Shown here: positions 13,321 through 24,714 of the stretch, piece by piece
Layout of the letters: each line of letters opens with the position of its first letter
How positions within the stretch are numbered: the stretch's first letter is position 1
Source: Cyathus striatus
Taxonomy: Eukaryota; Basidiomycota; Agaricomycetes; Agaricales; Nidulariaceae
Direction: 5' to 3'
DNA length: 64,000 nt
Assembly: GCA_025738555.1 (NCBI GenBank)
Contig: JAOVFP010000010.1
Span: 1,984,001-2,048,000 of the forward strand
The notes under the pieces: model-generated
Database searches by the model: none
The model's input: only the letters and a program-made list of their open reading frames with translations
What the model was told of the DNA's origin: nothing
Translations under genes and position numbers: made by a program

Positions 13321-14794
13321 GGATGGTATTTATGCATGTAGGATAGCTTGTGACGTTGGAATTACTGGAAGCTCACTTATAATAGATTTACTGGCCCCCT
13401 CAATGCACTGTTTGTGTGCGTAAACTGGGATCAGGATGTTCTACAGGTAGTCTGAAATTGGTCTGACATGCGATAAATAGAGATAAATTCCCACTAACTT
13501 TAGTTAGTATAGGGTTATGGGGCTCAATGTTGAAAACTTTTTAGCAGTAAATTTCGATGCCATGAAGCCGAGTAGTCATGGGTTCAGTTATTCGGCAAAT
13601 TCCTTGTTCACGTATTGTTCACCGACCGGTTTAGTAGATACAAGTATGGTATATGGCGGTAATGGGTCTCCTCTACTTTCTTTCATAGCTTGCCCTGTGT
13701 AGGTCCCTGCCTATAGCCGGCATTACCCCCACTAACTTTAGTTAGTAGGGTTATGGAGACCAAAATTCAGAAATTTCTGGCAGTAAAATGTATGCTGTGC
13801 AGTTGAGTTTGAAAAAACTTCGGCATTTCCCCTATTACACCTTTGTTTCACCCGTTTCAGCCGTCATTTCTTTCGCCTCATATATATAACTCGTGTCTCT
13901 TGCTTTACTCTCTGTTCCCTTGTTCCTTTACTCTTCCCCTAACCTTCCTCGTACGAAATGATGTCCATTCTTCTTAACAGTGTTATGGTCGCTGCAATGT
14001 ACAATGCTCAGGTAATAGGGAACTCCGGGTCTTAGTTAATCGCTACTATCTCTGGCATCCTGTTGCAACCGGGGATTCATGCTATTGAAGTTACTCCTAT
14101 GACGACGACTAGATTGCTAGCTTGTTGCGTTAAGGTATGTGTATGATCAGAGCGTGGTCTGTGCCTTCGTTTAGGATGTTCGTGGTATACCAAATGTTGT
14201 GGAGACTTTCTTTCCACTGAATTTTTATTACTGCACTATATTGTGTTCAAATTCGCTCGACTTTCCTGCTGGCTTCCCGCCTTTATTTCTTTTCCAATGA
14301 TAATTTCTACTGGTACCTTCTTTTTTTTGACGGCTTAAATATTCCTGGTGTCTTCTTTTTTTGGTACTACGTGGTTTTTGTCCTGTTTCAGTTCTTCCCT
14401 CTCCCTCTTCTTTCTCTGTAGTAGCTTCTACCTGTATTCGATGATCAGTTATCTGATTGTTTTATCTATCTGTTAATTGCTATTGTCCTTGCATTATATC
14501 TAACTCAGAACAAACTCAGCAATCCTACTATTCATGGTATTGAGAGTATTTCCCACTTGTTTCCATTAATTGGCTTCGCCTCCTCCGCCTTCCTGTTTAC
14601 ACTTCTTCAACAGCAGTATTCCTAATACCTATACATAACACAATTTCAGTGTTCGATTTCCATTAAATGTCTTGTACAATTAGTTAGTGGGCTTTGCCGG
14701 CGACAGCCGGCTCTAGGTATTATATACTTATTCCAGATTCTCTGTATGATGTACTGCGGCTGAACATTTTGAACCTGGCTTTTGGTTCCGAACA
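13321..14794. other. Intergenic with a pair of direct repeats
   Basis: CCACTAACTTTAGTTAGTA followed by GGGTTATGG occurs near 13492 and again near 13727, continuing with a weaker match (GCAGTAAA). A TATA-like stretch (catatatataac) near 13880, a pyrimidine-rich leader and ATGATGTCC at 13959 could be the 5' end of a short or lost gene, but no product could be assembled. 14220-14480 is very pyrimidine-rich. Confidence 0.4.
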
Positions 14795-16370
14795 TCCATC
14801 CGGCGCTATCCAGCGACAACAATTTCCAGAGTAATTGCCTCCTTGCTATTTCATCCTTTCAGCTCTATTCTACCAATGCAAAAATTCGACATTTGAGAAC
14901 TACAGTACATATACGTACTGCCATTGAGTGAACCCGAGAAGACCCGTGAACTTGCTCAACAATTCGACGACATGGAGCACCAAATTCAAATCTTGAACAA
15001 AACTCTTTAAGTCCTAAAGTTCTCTTTCGCATGTTGAACACCAGCATCTGCAGCATATGGAGACTTGGAACGAGTAGCGAAGAGAGAAGCAGTATCACAG
15101 AGGCAAGTGCTGTCTATCCTTGCTCTCCGCCTCGATGCAAAGGCAGGGCTCTCAACATTGCTTCACGCACTAACAACTCTTCTCACAGAACGAAGTCAGG
15201 CTCACTTACCCCATAACATATGTGAGGATTGTACTTAGTGAGCAGGACGGCCCAACGCGGGCTGTAGCTGGTTTCGGGTGTGACAGGTGTGTTTCCTTCA
15301 CATCTCCTTTCCCTACTTCTTGCTTACACTTACGCCTAGCTCATACCTCCTGCACAATATTTGTTGTCCGAGGCACATCCTGTGACTTGTCCCATCTTAC
15401 CTCCGCCGCCAGCACCATCCGTTTTAAATCGACCACTCTGAAGCGCAGGGAAAAGCTAGCATTTCAGCATCGATGCTGACACCTGCACCCTCTCCGCCTC
15501 TTACGCCAATCGCGACGTCTAAACTTTCATCTTGAGCTTCCTCAAGTCCCTCAGCAGTCCCCTCTCTCCCCGCTCGCTTCTCCAGCGGAGACGGGCGCTA
15601 ACGAGTAAGAAGCGGAGAAGATGTTTGGAGAACTGACAGGCTCGTTATAGTGGAGGCCATCGTTCTATGTGCTACCCGCTATATTGTTCAAGTTGAAGTT
15701 GAAGACAGGGGATGAGGCCTTGAGGACCAAAGTGATTTAGGGTTCTTTCGTGGACGACAAGACGTGCGCTCTCTCTGACTCTGCTGCACATACCTCACCG
15801 GGTGATCGACAACGTTGGACTATTCAAGCAGGAGCTCTTCATCTCTATTCATCCCCTCTTCGTATATCCCTGATACCCAACGACAACGACAACCACCCTA
15901 CTCCTCCAGTCACGATTAAAGATTGTACAGAGTCGCCTCGTTCCCTCACTTCACGCCAATGTCGCTCAAAGCTCTTGCACCGTCTTCCTTCTATACGTCC
16001 CTTTCAAAGCTTACGTAAAGCATTGAAGTTTGCGAGGCTAGATCCACCTCTTGTCACTGCCGTCTCCGCTCACGACGCTATGGTGAGACCTGTGAGGACT
16101 GAGGCGGGTGTTGGAGGTGTGCGTAGGATCGTAATGACTGGTGTTGATGTTGTGCCCTGTGGGGGTTATCAATTTTGTTGATGGGTGGAGAGCCGAGATG
16201 TTCTTTTGCTTGCATCACTAGAAATTGTTCGGGCTGTCGCCGAATGTTAATCGGTATTGATCTTGTATGCCATGGTCATGTTCTACGATGTTGAAGTTTC
16301 GACGAAGAACCGGGTGCAAACTTGAGTAGGTATCATGTGAAACTACCTATCTACGATAGACTATCACCAT
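14795..16370 (+). pseudogene. Coiled-coil gene relic, longer copy
   Basis: I do not recognise this protein. Translation of 14920-15210 gives a helical, heptad-like chain in pieces: LSEPEKTRELAQQFDDMEHQ, then a stop, then GDLERVAKREAVSQRQ and LALRLDAKAGLSTLLHALTT. The same region occurs, more decayed, at 24140-24714, where the chain is recognisable as VSQRQVLSRLFALR and LTHLLTER. The copies run parallel up to about 15205, then this one carries about 1 kb absent from the other, and they align again from about 16200 (TTCTTTTGC, later GAAACTACCTA). Stops and frame changes make both look dead, unless several introns remain to be placed. Confidence 0.45.
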
Positions 16371-17115
16371 AGACCATCATTGCATCGAGGAAAACCTCAA
16401 GGCGTTGCTTTCGTAACGAAACCCCACTTGTAGTGATGTGTGCTCCCAGCTTTCTATGGCTACTCCCGGGGAAAGAACGCACTTCCTCACCTGGTCCTCG
16501 CAAATATCACCCGAATGGATTCCCAGTGCTGGATTTAAGAGTATCAAAGTTGTCAGAAGACCTTACCAGGCTGTGGTAGCTGCTACAATAGCTCCACAGG
16601 CTGTTCATCATGATGAATAATTTTTGGTTGGTAAGATGACAGAATACCCCGAAGCCAATATACCCCTGCCGCCCCCATACTAACCTTAACGATCCTATGA
16701 TAAGAAATTTTCAGCGCTAATTCTTTGCTAGCGTATGAGAGTAATCCTTCATCGTAACTTTATTGGTATTATGTTTAGGTAAGTATATCAGGATCTCAGA
16801 AGGCGTCTTGTCAGGCTGTGTAGTCATTCCGATAGCCCCACAGGCTACTCATCGTGATGAACTTTTAATTGCCAGGAATCTGACGGTAATACTTATAAGC
16901 CATCCCTTCGCCAGTGGTTGTGATCTGTTCAGTGTTGCCCCTCAGGCCTCAGGTCTCAACGCCTCAAGCTCATATTCCAAGTTTGACATGGCTTCTTCTT
17001 TTTATGCATTGGTGGAAAGTCAAAGACTGATAAATGTACGGGTTCTCTTTCCAATTGCATCCCGGTATTGTAGCTCAGATCATATCGATGTTCTACACCT
17101 TTCCGCAGAACCTGC
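16371..17115. promoter_or_regulatory. Upstream region of DUF6533 gene B with two repeat copies
   Basis: Two tandem-like copies of a ~110-base motif lie at about 16530-16640 and 16770-16890. Their shared core is a CCACAGGCT box followed by a (T/C)TCATC(A/G)TGATGAA palindrome, which is perfect in the first copy (16604-16617) and has one changed pair in the second. Related copies lie upstream of gene A (about 6020-6140) and at 740-865. A conserved inverted repeat at a fixed place before two paralogues could be a regulator site, but function is inferred only from position. No exon was recognised here. Confidence 0.4.
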
Positions 17116-18646
17116 ATGGTAAGACAGCTACAACATGCACACTACTACACTATTGGCTTATCACAATCTGACATTCCAGCAGCGGGCCTTGTTATTTGGG
17201 TGAATAAATATGATTTAGCGATTGTGGCAAGTTTACCACTTTCCACACAGGCATACGATACTGTTCTCACGCTATCCACCGAAATCACCTGGATATGGAG
17301 TTCCCAGTGGTCGTGGAATCGCGTTAAATTCCTGTATCTTGTAACGCGATATTCAATAACCATCGATCTGCTACTGCTTGTTCTACGTTCGTTATGTGCA
17401 GTACTCTACCCATGTTGCACTATTCTGACCACATGTCTCGGGGTAGCATATATACTGCCTAATATACTTGGTGTCACTCCCGGTGGATGCCAACCAAACA
17501 AGATCTTGTATTGTGTTACAATGTGTAAGTATCAATTCATCAAGCACGAACCCTCATCGTCTCATGGTGTTCAAGTGGTGCCCACAATAGGGATTATGAT
17601 CGCTCATGGTAAGCTATTCGTTTTTGCTGTTCTGTACCGTAACTAAAATTTCACACATTCAGCGATACTATCAATAAGTACCCGAGCTATTCTAGGTCAA
17701 AAACGAACCTATATCATCTTCCTCTGGATTATTGCTGCTTTATCGACCATAGGTACAGCAGTCACACTCGGACTGCATTTAAAATCTGTTCAAAGTAAGT
17801 TGCGAGCCACCTATGCCAAGTAACTAAGCATGACACATTCATTTATTATTAGTTGATAATGGGTGTTGGCATACCCTAGTGGGTGGCACGGCATGGATAT
17901 TAGCCCCCTTTTCAATTTTACTTATAAGCTCTACAAGTGAGTTATTTGAGATTTTCACGGATAACAGGGTTTATTTTGTCGCCTTTCGTAGTCCATGTGA
18001 TTATGCTGTCTATTGAACCAGTCCGAGCTTGTGCGTTGTGTATCTGTACATCATACCAATTCAAGTTAGTGATGTGACGTAGATCGATACGGAGGAGGAT
18101 CACATCTGCTATGGACGATATATCAGAATGGTGAGAGATTTTATTTTGTGTTTAATCGCTATCTCATAATAAAGCATATAAAGGGCTTTTCTACTACTGG
18201 GGCATGTTCGGCAAGTTAAAGTTCACATTTGTAGCCACCTGAATGTTTTGACAAACCTATTACAGCACTTGGTCTTTGCACAATTATAGTTTCAGCGACA
18301 GTAGACGTATGTACCAACCTTACCAGCGTATGATATGCTAACGCCATAATAACAATAAACCTGTAGCATGATTTTTGGATTTTTCTTGCATAGTAAGCAA
18401 TTATAATGGGGCCATGGGCTTCCCCATGTCTCACAGGTCTAACAGTTATTGATCCACCTTTAACACAGCATATACAGGTCATTTAGTTCTGTCACGATCT
18501 GTCGGCTTGTGATCCATACTAGGAGAAATGGGCATAAGGGAACCGGCGTGGAACCAACGTTTGACTTCGAATCGTCACCAACTAGGTCCATTACATTTGC
18601 TCAGCCTCATGCGGCACACGTGCGGGATACAAATATGATATGCTAA
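17116..18646 (+). CDS. DUF6533 multi-pass membrane protein, copy B
   Basis: The product belongs to the fungal DUF6533 membrane proteins (function unknown, typically seven hydrophobic segments). Exon 1 from 17116 encodes MVRQLQHAHYYTIGLSQSD and PAAGLVIW, and an intron beginning GTGAATAA leads to the hallmark AYDTVLTLSTEITWIWSS exon. Further exons, each with GT...AG borders, carry VTPGGCQPNK, the hydrophobic STRAILGQKRTYIIFLWII segment, VDNGCWHTLVGGTAW, VHVIMLSIEPVRA, RYGGGSHLLWTIYQNG, LFYYWGMFG, ALGLCTIIVSATV and finally YRSFSSVTICRLVIHTRR to a TAA at 18646. Some internal joins are uncertain because reading frames stay open across introns. Unlike copy A, exon 1 has no stop, so this copy is probably the functional one. 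Confidence 0.7.
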
Positions 18647-19492
18647 TGTAACATGTTATTATCATGTCGCTGTAATAAATAATACCTAGAGCCTAAGAAG
18701 GAATACTTATATGTACAAGCTGAATTAGTACTTAATATAACACAGTTGATATTGACTCGTCACTCAACACCTAAAGAGAGGTTAAAGTAAACAATTCCAT
18801 GGTAACATACTATATAGTATTTAAATGTCCAGTCTGAAGCCCCAGATTACCTTACAAAAGCAATAGTATCTGGCACTGTTGGTTCTTTGAATAAGTTGGA
18901 AACATTTGGAAACATCCATCTGCATTTATTTCTATACTTATACTATTGCTCAGCTCTCCCAGTGTGGCCTAGGCTTCCGGCTTGATCAGCAATTAGCTAG
19001 GCAAAGTCAAGTCTTGGTCAAGTGCCAGGCTGAGGGCACATAGATTTTACCGGGCCCGCACAAAAGTGAGCATGACTGAGCGTGCCATGCTCAGTGCCAA
19101 ATTTTCACGCTCAAGATATATTTACTAGTTGTAAAAGGCCTATTTCTAAGTTGAACTAATTGTAAATCAAGTGTATATACTGGTACTGTACTATTGTAGT
19201 CTTATTGTCACCACAGGTAAAATTTTAAACATGATAAACACTCAGAAGTTGAAGAATAAAAATTAAATTTCACACTCAAGCTTGAACGTACACGCTTATG
19301 TGTGCCATGAAATGTTTATGCTGATATTACTAAAGTGTAGTTGCGATATGTGCAAATAGCTCATATGTGGTATTTCTCATAGTAGAAAGCTAACATGAAG
19401 TATCAGGTACATAAGTATGTTAGCAGCAAATTTAAATATTGTATCAAATACTGGTCATCTTTCATGTTTGAAAGTGTTACTGGAGATTTCAT
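18647..19492. other. Intergenic, nothing recognised
   Basis: AT-rich spacer between the two converging genes. No coding segment or repeat was recognised. Confidence 0.4.
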
Positions 19493-20794
19493 TTAAGCTG
19501 CAGAATTAGGTCCTGGACCATCATCATTATTGAATCTGAGTTGTGTGATTTTTGCGATCGTCTGGGAATTACACATCTTTCCTTGCATAACTCGATATAT
19601 TAATATTATTGGAGACAGAACCTAATTATTGAGAATGAGTAAATTTGTATGGACCGCAAAATTCACTCACCTGGAGTTGTCCAGTAACTTGATAAAATGT
19701 TGTTGCATACATGGAAATACCAGCATTTCTCTCAATATATGATGCAAGTATTGTGACTTGAGCAATGCTGGGAAGCAATTGGGACTCCACTACCATCGAA
19801 GCAATACTAGTATATTCATTCCCATAACATCTTCCTAGAATCTTTCGAATCCGATAACGACATAACAGTAGTCTTCCCACAATTAAAGTGGTAAGCATTA
19901 TGTTCTGGAACAGGGTGATTGATTCGAAAACTACCAAATAAAAATTACCATACTAAACAGGCGAGTGTCAGTGGGATATTCGCAGTAAGTGGAACTTCAT
20001 TGAAGATAACTACATTGTGCACAAAATTCTGATTATTTGGTGGTCAGCCACATGTTATGGATATGATTAATTTATTTACCGCAGGTAATAGTTTAAAGGC
20101 CCTCGAATTAGCCATAGAAAAAGCTGTACAGGCACCTATCCCTAAATGATAGATCACAATGCAGTCTCATGAAAGTGGATACTGAGTACAGTATGTCAAT
20201 AGCTCACCTACGGATGCTGTCTGAATCAGCGAAGAGGCTGCAAATATACTCCATCTTGTACACTTCAGGTCGTGGTAAATGATAAAAAAGCGCCACATCT
20301 AATTAATGAGGTTATATCACCACTAGCATTCCATAAGAAATGCTGAATACCATGATAATATCGACAGTCCAAGCTGTTAACATAAAGCAAATATTCACCA
20401 GCCAGACTTCTTGACCAGATGACAGAATTAAGGTTATATCTTTACATCCGAAATTGGACAGAAGTTTAGCTGTTCTATGTAAAGCCCCACCAATTTGAAG
20501 GGTACTTATAATAAAGGCCACCACGACGTATATTGATAGGATCCTCTGTTGCATACTGAGCGGTTGTTTTCCTTTGGCGTGTATAACAAGGATGCGCAAA
20601 TATGCTATCACCATTAGCACTATTGCGCCGTATAACATTCCAGCGAATATATCGCCATATATCCATGGCTTGACAGCTATGTGCAGGTAAAATGTAGAAT
20701 CTTCTGTACATACTTGACGTTCGAATCGGATGTCATCCATGGAATAAGACCACACGTATGAAGAAGAAAGAGACGAAGAATACTGATGTTGCAT
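19493..20794 (-). CDS. Multi-pass fungal membrane protein of unknown function
   Basis: Exon 1 (20794-20351) starts MQHQYSSS and holds about four hydrophobic segments, ending AWTVDIIM. Exon 2 (20298-20208) continues in phase as MWRFFIIYHDLKCTRWSIFA. This DxLLxWRFY-like segment is typical of a large agaricomycete family of seven-helix proteins whose function is not known. Exon 3 starts at 20141 with GIGACTAFSMANS. A later exon inside 19937-19660 carries NIMLTTLIVGRLLLCRYRI and EYTSIASMVVES, again the family's pattern. The last exon (about 19630-19493) reads VLSPIILIYRVMQGK and stops with TAA. The joins between exon 3 and the penultimate exon are not fully fixed. No inactivating change was seen. 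It lies in the opposite orientation to DUF6533 gene B, a different membrane family. Confidence 0.7.
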
Positions 20795-22549
20795 CTTGAA
20801 GTGGTAAGTAAGATATATATGCCTACTAACTGAGCGGGAGTTATCCCGTCTCAGACACCTTCTATCTCATAGCACAGCCCTTCCGTACATATGAAATCAA
20901 TCAGTAGCAAATTTCTTTTAGTAGCCATCTGTAATCTTGTCTCTGATAAAACGTTGAAATGAAGGCACCGTAATTTTGGAGTGCACGAGGAACAGCTCAT
21001 GGTGTTAAATTAAATGATGTTACATATGGTGAGCTATGCCCCAAAACCACGAGATCAACACTGTTACCTGTGGACCAAAGTTACCACAACCACTGCTATA
21101 CAAGCTACTAGACAAGAAGGAGACAGAAACCGTGATGTTGTGAATTGGTTGTGACAGTTATGAGGTTGCAAGTCGTCAACATTAGAGTGGAGATATACAT
21201 TTGCGCTGTTCTTGTTTGCATTCCAGGCCAAGTGTTTCCATTGGCTGCTCACTGGCATTGCACCTAATTAAGCGGATAACAGTTCCTGTCATAGTTCAGA
21301 CAATGCCTGTGGCCATTTATTTAATGGAGGTCGTGGGAAGTGTGGATTTTACGCTTGGTAGAGCGTAGAGGAGTGTAATGCATCATTGATTCATTGATGG
21401 GGATGCGTTCATTTACTCTTGCTTTTCCTCTTGTTCTTTATTCTCTAGTATACCCCGTAGAAAGTTCCCCCCCCAATATAACCCCCTTTCATTCTTTACC
21501 CAGTTCGTGTCCATTGCCTCCTTTCCACTCTTGAACTTTTTCTCCTGAGGTTGTACCATTAGAGTGAGTTGTTCTCCGTCTATTTGTGCTCTGTCCAATT
21601 TCTCTTCACTTAAAGCTTCAGGTCTCAAAGTTGTTATCCTCTTTCATGTTTCTTCTCTCTTTCCCTTTTGGCATTCTCCTCCTGGAATTACTCTTTCTGT
21701 TCACTCTGTTTTAGTAGTATTCCTCTTTTCTCTTCTCTTCCCAGTGTTCTTCTCCCATCTAAAAGGGCACTACTCAGCTGTTACTCTTATTGATATTGCT
21801 TATCATCACCCTTCCACTCCAACATGCATCTTAAAATTCTGCACTGGATCCCAGGTAACATCAAATTTGAAAGGGGTAGAACAGCGGCTGTAACAAAGCT
21901 ATCAATGTAATAATGAAATATGTTCTTAAAAATTTCGGTAGAGGCAGTTTGTAGGTTAGTTATTGAATATAACATATTTATTATATATTACATAGGTACT
22001 AAACATTTAGCCGATGAGTATTCAACTTTTACAATACTGGGGGATTGCTAGGGGACGTGCAAACACTTAGCGCTTAGCCATCATAATTAATTAGATCATG
22101 GTGAGACGGCGAGCTCATTGATGATGGATATAGCAGTTGCTTTATTCCGGATTGTTGAGGTTCCAGCGGTGACTTCATAAAGCAATGATATCAGATAGCT
22201 GTCAAATCGATGGTACAGCTTATGTATTGAAGATGCATACCCTCAACTTCCTACTAAACAGATGGTTTCTAGGTATGCTTATATATTTTATGACCAGCTC
22301 AGATATCGTTACTTTATATTTGTATAAAGATCACGCAGAGATTCATGGACAAAAAAACAAAACCGTGGATTTGCAGCAATACAGTTGCTGGTACTGTACT
22401 ATTTCGACCGAACAGAACAATATTCAAGTCTTGTCACGCGTTCCAGAGCGCATCGAACATAGGGTAGCAGTAACTAAATAAGACCTTAAATTGACCAAAA
22501 ATCGTCGATTTTATGTATTAGATTGATGTACCATATTGTAACATGTAAT
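20795..22549. other. Intergenic, nothing recognised
   Basis: Open frames of 60-109 codons occur on both strands (for example 21413-21628, minus, lysine- and glutamate-rich), with no recognisable motif. 21640-21760 is pyrimidine-rich. Confidence 0.35.
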
Positions 22550-23671
22550 TTAATGTTCCTCCCAAGCTTGTGTAGCATACATGGAGTTTTCGAATTTTTT
22601 TCTCTGCCCCCGCCCAAATTCTGGAGTTGCATCAGTTACTGTACTATCAACTACTTCTATAAGTGCACTCTCAGCATCTTTTGCAACTTGAAGTCCAGAG
22701 AATGAGTGATGGTCTGTAAAGTTTTGTATGTGCTCTATCACTGCTTCTATAGGTACAACAGAATCAGAGGAAAAAGTCTCATGTGCAGCGAACTCTCCGT
22801 TCATTACCAGCTGTTCACTATCATCTGAGTCAGCCGTAATCATATCTTGAAGTGTGAGACTTGGTTCTTCAGCTGATCGCACTTGTTTCAGCTCTTTAAA
22901 AAACTCAGGACCACTGATATGGAGGTTATGCAAAGTTTCTTTGCTGGTAAGACATTCCCAGGAAAGATTAAAATCACCAGTACGACAGGATTTCCAAGCC
23001 TATACATCTAAGTTAGTTCAATACATAAGAATGGAATTGGTGCAGCTTACATTGAGTACTGTTTCTGGATTATTGAGTTTCTCAAAAGCCGAGAAAAGCC
23101 AGCCCATAGTGCGGTCTCGCAAGACCTTTAATTGAGTGTTGATTACAATACAGTCACTCGTAATTCCATTCTTCAGTTGTGTAAGAACTTCATCAACAAG
23201 ATCTTGGTGTGCCACTTGCTTTATAATGTGCTTGAATGTGTAATTAATTCCTACATCACATAGCTGAAAGAGACCGGTTAACCCTGCAGGAATAAAGATA
23301 ACAATAATTGAGGGATGGAACTTCCGCATTCAGTTCAGAAATTGTTTTGAGTAATGAACTGACCAGCAGTCAATTATCCATATAGCCTTTTGAAGAATGT
23401 CAAACGCAAGTATTACATGTACAAAATTATGCATAATCTCCTGGGCTGACCAGTAAGTATCTGTCTTGGACTCTTCAAAAAGAAAACCAAGCTTAATGGC
23501 TTTATCCATTTGCCTAGCCATTGCAGATAGAAGAGAACATTTCGTTGCACTATGATAGTTCCCCTTTTGATAGAAAGGGTCCAGGGACAAATTTCGGAAA
23601 CCAGTTGACTCGAGAGCGTCCTCCTTGTTCTTGTTTGTCTCGAATAAGTATTGAGGGCTATTTACCTCCAT
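22550..23671 (-). pseudogene. pogo/DDE_1 transposase, broken
   Basis: This is the C-terminal half of a DDE_1-superfamily (pogo/jerky-like) transposase. Reading the minus strand from 23671, it has TYWSAQEIMHNFV, then AIWIIDCWSVHYSKQFLN, the position of the second catalytic Asp. TGA at 23330-23332 then interrupts the frame, followed in the same frame by MRKFHPSIIVIFIPAG and FQLCDVGINYTFKH. The usual sequence at the stop is WM, so a single TGG-to-TGA change explains it. A further exon (below about 22990) reads AWKSCRTGDFNLSWECLTS and continues to a stop at 22550. The N-terminal helix-turn-helix and first catalytic Asp exons were not found upstream, so the gene is also 5'-truncated. Confidence 0.75.
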
Positions 23672-24139
23672 AAAAACATGAGGACGCTCTCGATACGAGA
23701 GGATGGTTTTAGGAGCCTATCTTTTTGGCAGCTCCTTCAAGTGGCGCTCTTCATCGCTCTCATCGTCGGTTCGTCGTCCTTACAGCGAGCTTGCCATCCC
23801 CATATCATCATTCAAATCAGAACTCTGCCATCGGCAAAGCTTGGATACTCTGGGGAAACATTTGCATCTCGTAGATTTCATCTTAAGCAGCCGGTTGTGG
23901 ATAAGGTTCGTCGTGAATGCGAGCTTGGAGTACTGATGCAACGGTGAATGCTCGATAAAAAGCCTTACGATCACGCCCTTCCGATGCTGAGCGAATGCAC
24001 AATAATGCCGGCGTAAGGCTTGCAATTCGAAACTGAGTTCCAAGACTTAATATTACATAAAATTTAACTTCTGCTCCTGATAAAAAGAATAGTGAGTTTA
24101 CTGCATTGATAGTAAGTAACCGATATATTCTCCGGGACA
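23672..24139. repeat. Segment resembling the GH85 5' flank
   Basis: About 23735-23830 matches the 100 bases before the GH85 start (10620-10709) in order: a GGCGCTC box, CTCTTCATC(A/G)CTCTCATC, CAGCGAGCTT and CATATCATCATTCAAATC against CTTATCATCATCCAAATC. Neither copy codes here. The rest of the stretch, including a 98-codon frame at 23651-23947, was not recognised. Confidence 0.4.
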
Positions 24140-24714
24140 GGTCCGGGGCTCCAACATCCCAACGACGACATTTTCCAGAGTGTTGCGTTCTTGTTATAAT
24201 TCCACCCCTATTCTACTTCCACCAATTTAAAAGTCTCAAAATTTTCAAACTAAGTACCTGCCCATTGAGTGAACCCGAGAAGACTGCCACAATTCGACGA
24301 CATGGAGTGACACCAAAATCCAATCCAACAAATATTATTAGGTCCTCCGATCCTCTTTCGCATATTGAATACCTGCAGCTGTAGTATATGGAAGCTTAGA
24401 ACAAGTAGTGATGGGAGGAGCACAAGGCGCTGGGGTATCACAGAGACAAGTGCTGTCTAGGCTCTTCGCTCTCCGCGCTAATGTATAAGCAGAGTTCTCG
24501 TCATTGTCTCATACACTAACGCATCTTCTCACAGAACGAAGTCGGGTCCTCTGTTCCACACCAGGTAACCATGGTACACTTAGTTACGTTCTTTTGCATG
24601 TATCACTATGTATGTGATGGCCATGTTGATTGCATTTCCGACGGAGAATTGGGCGCAACGAAATGATTTTAAATAAGTGCTTATTTATGTATGAAACTAC
24701 CTAGCTATCACAAA
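24140..24714 (+). pseudogene. Coiled-coil gene relic, shorter copy
   Basis: Second copy of the region at 14795-16370. Shared landmarks are TTTTCCAGAGT near 24170, CCATTGAGTGAACCCGAGAA near 24263, CAATTCGACGACATGGAG near 24291, CAGAGACAAGTGCTGTCT near 24440 and TCTCACAGAACGAAGTC near 24530. It lacks about 1 kb present in the first copy and has more stops. It ends directly at the stop codon of the SAM-kinase gene on the other strand. Confidence 0.45.

Noticed and set aside
12058..13337. Several minus-strand open frames opposite GH85 exon 7
   Set aside because: Shadows of a GC-rich coding exon with an unambiguous protein on the plus strand.
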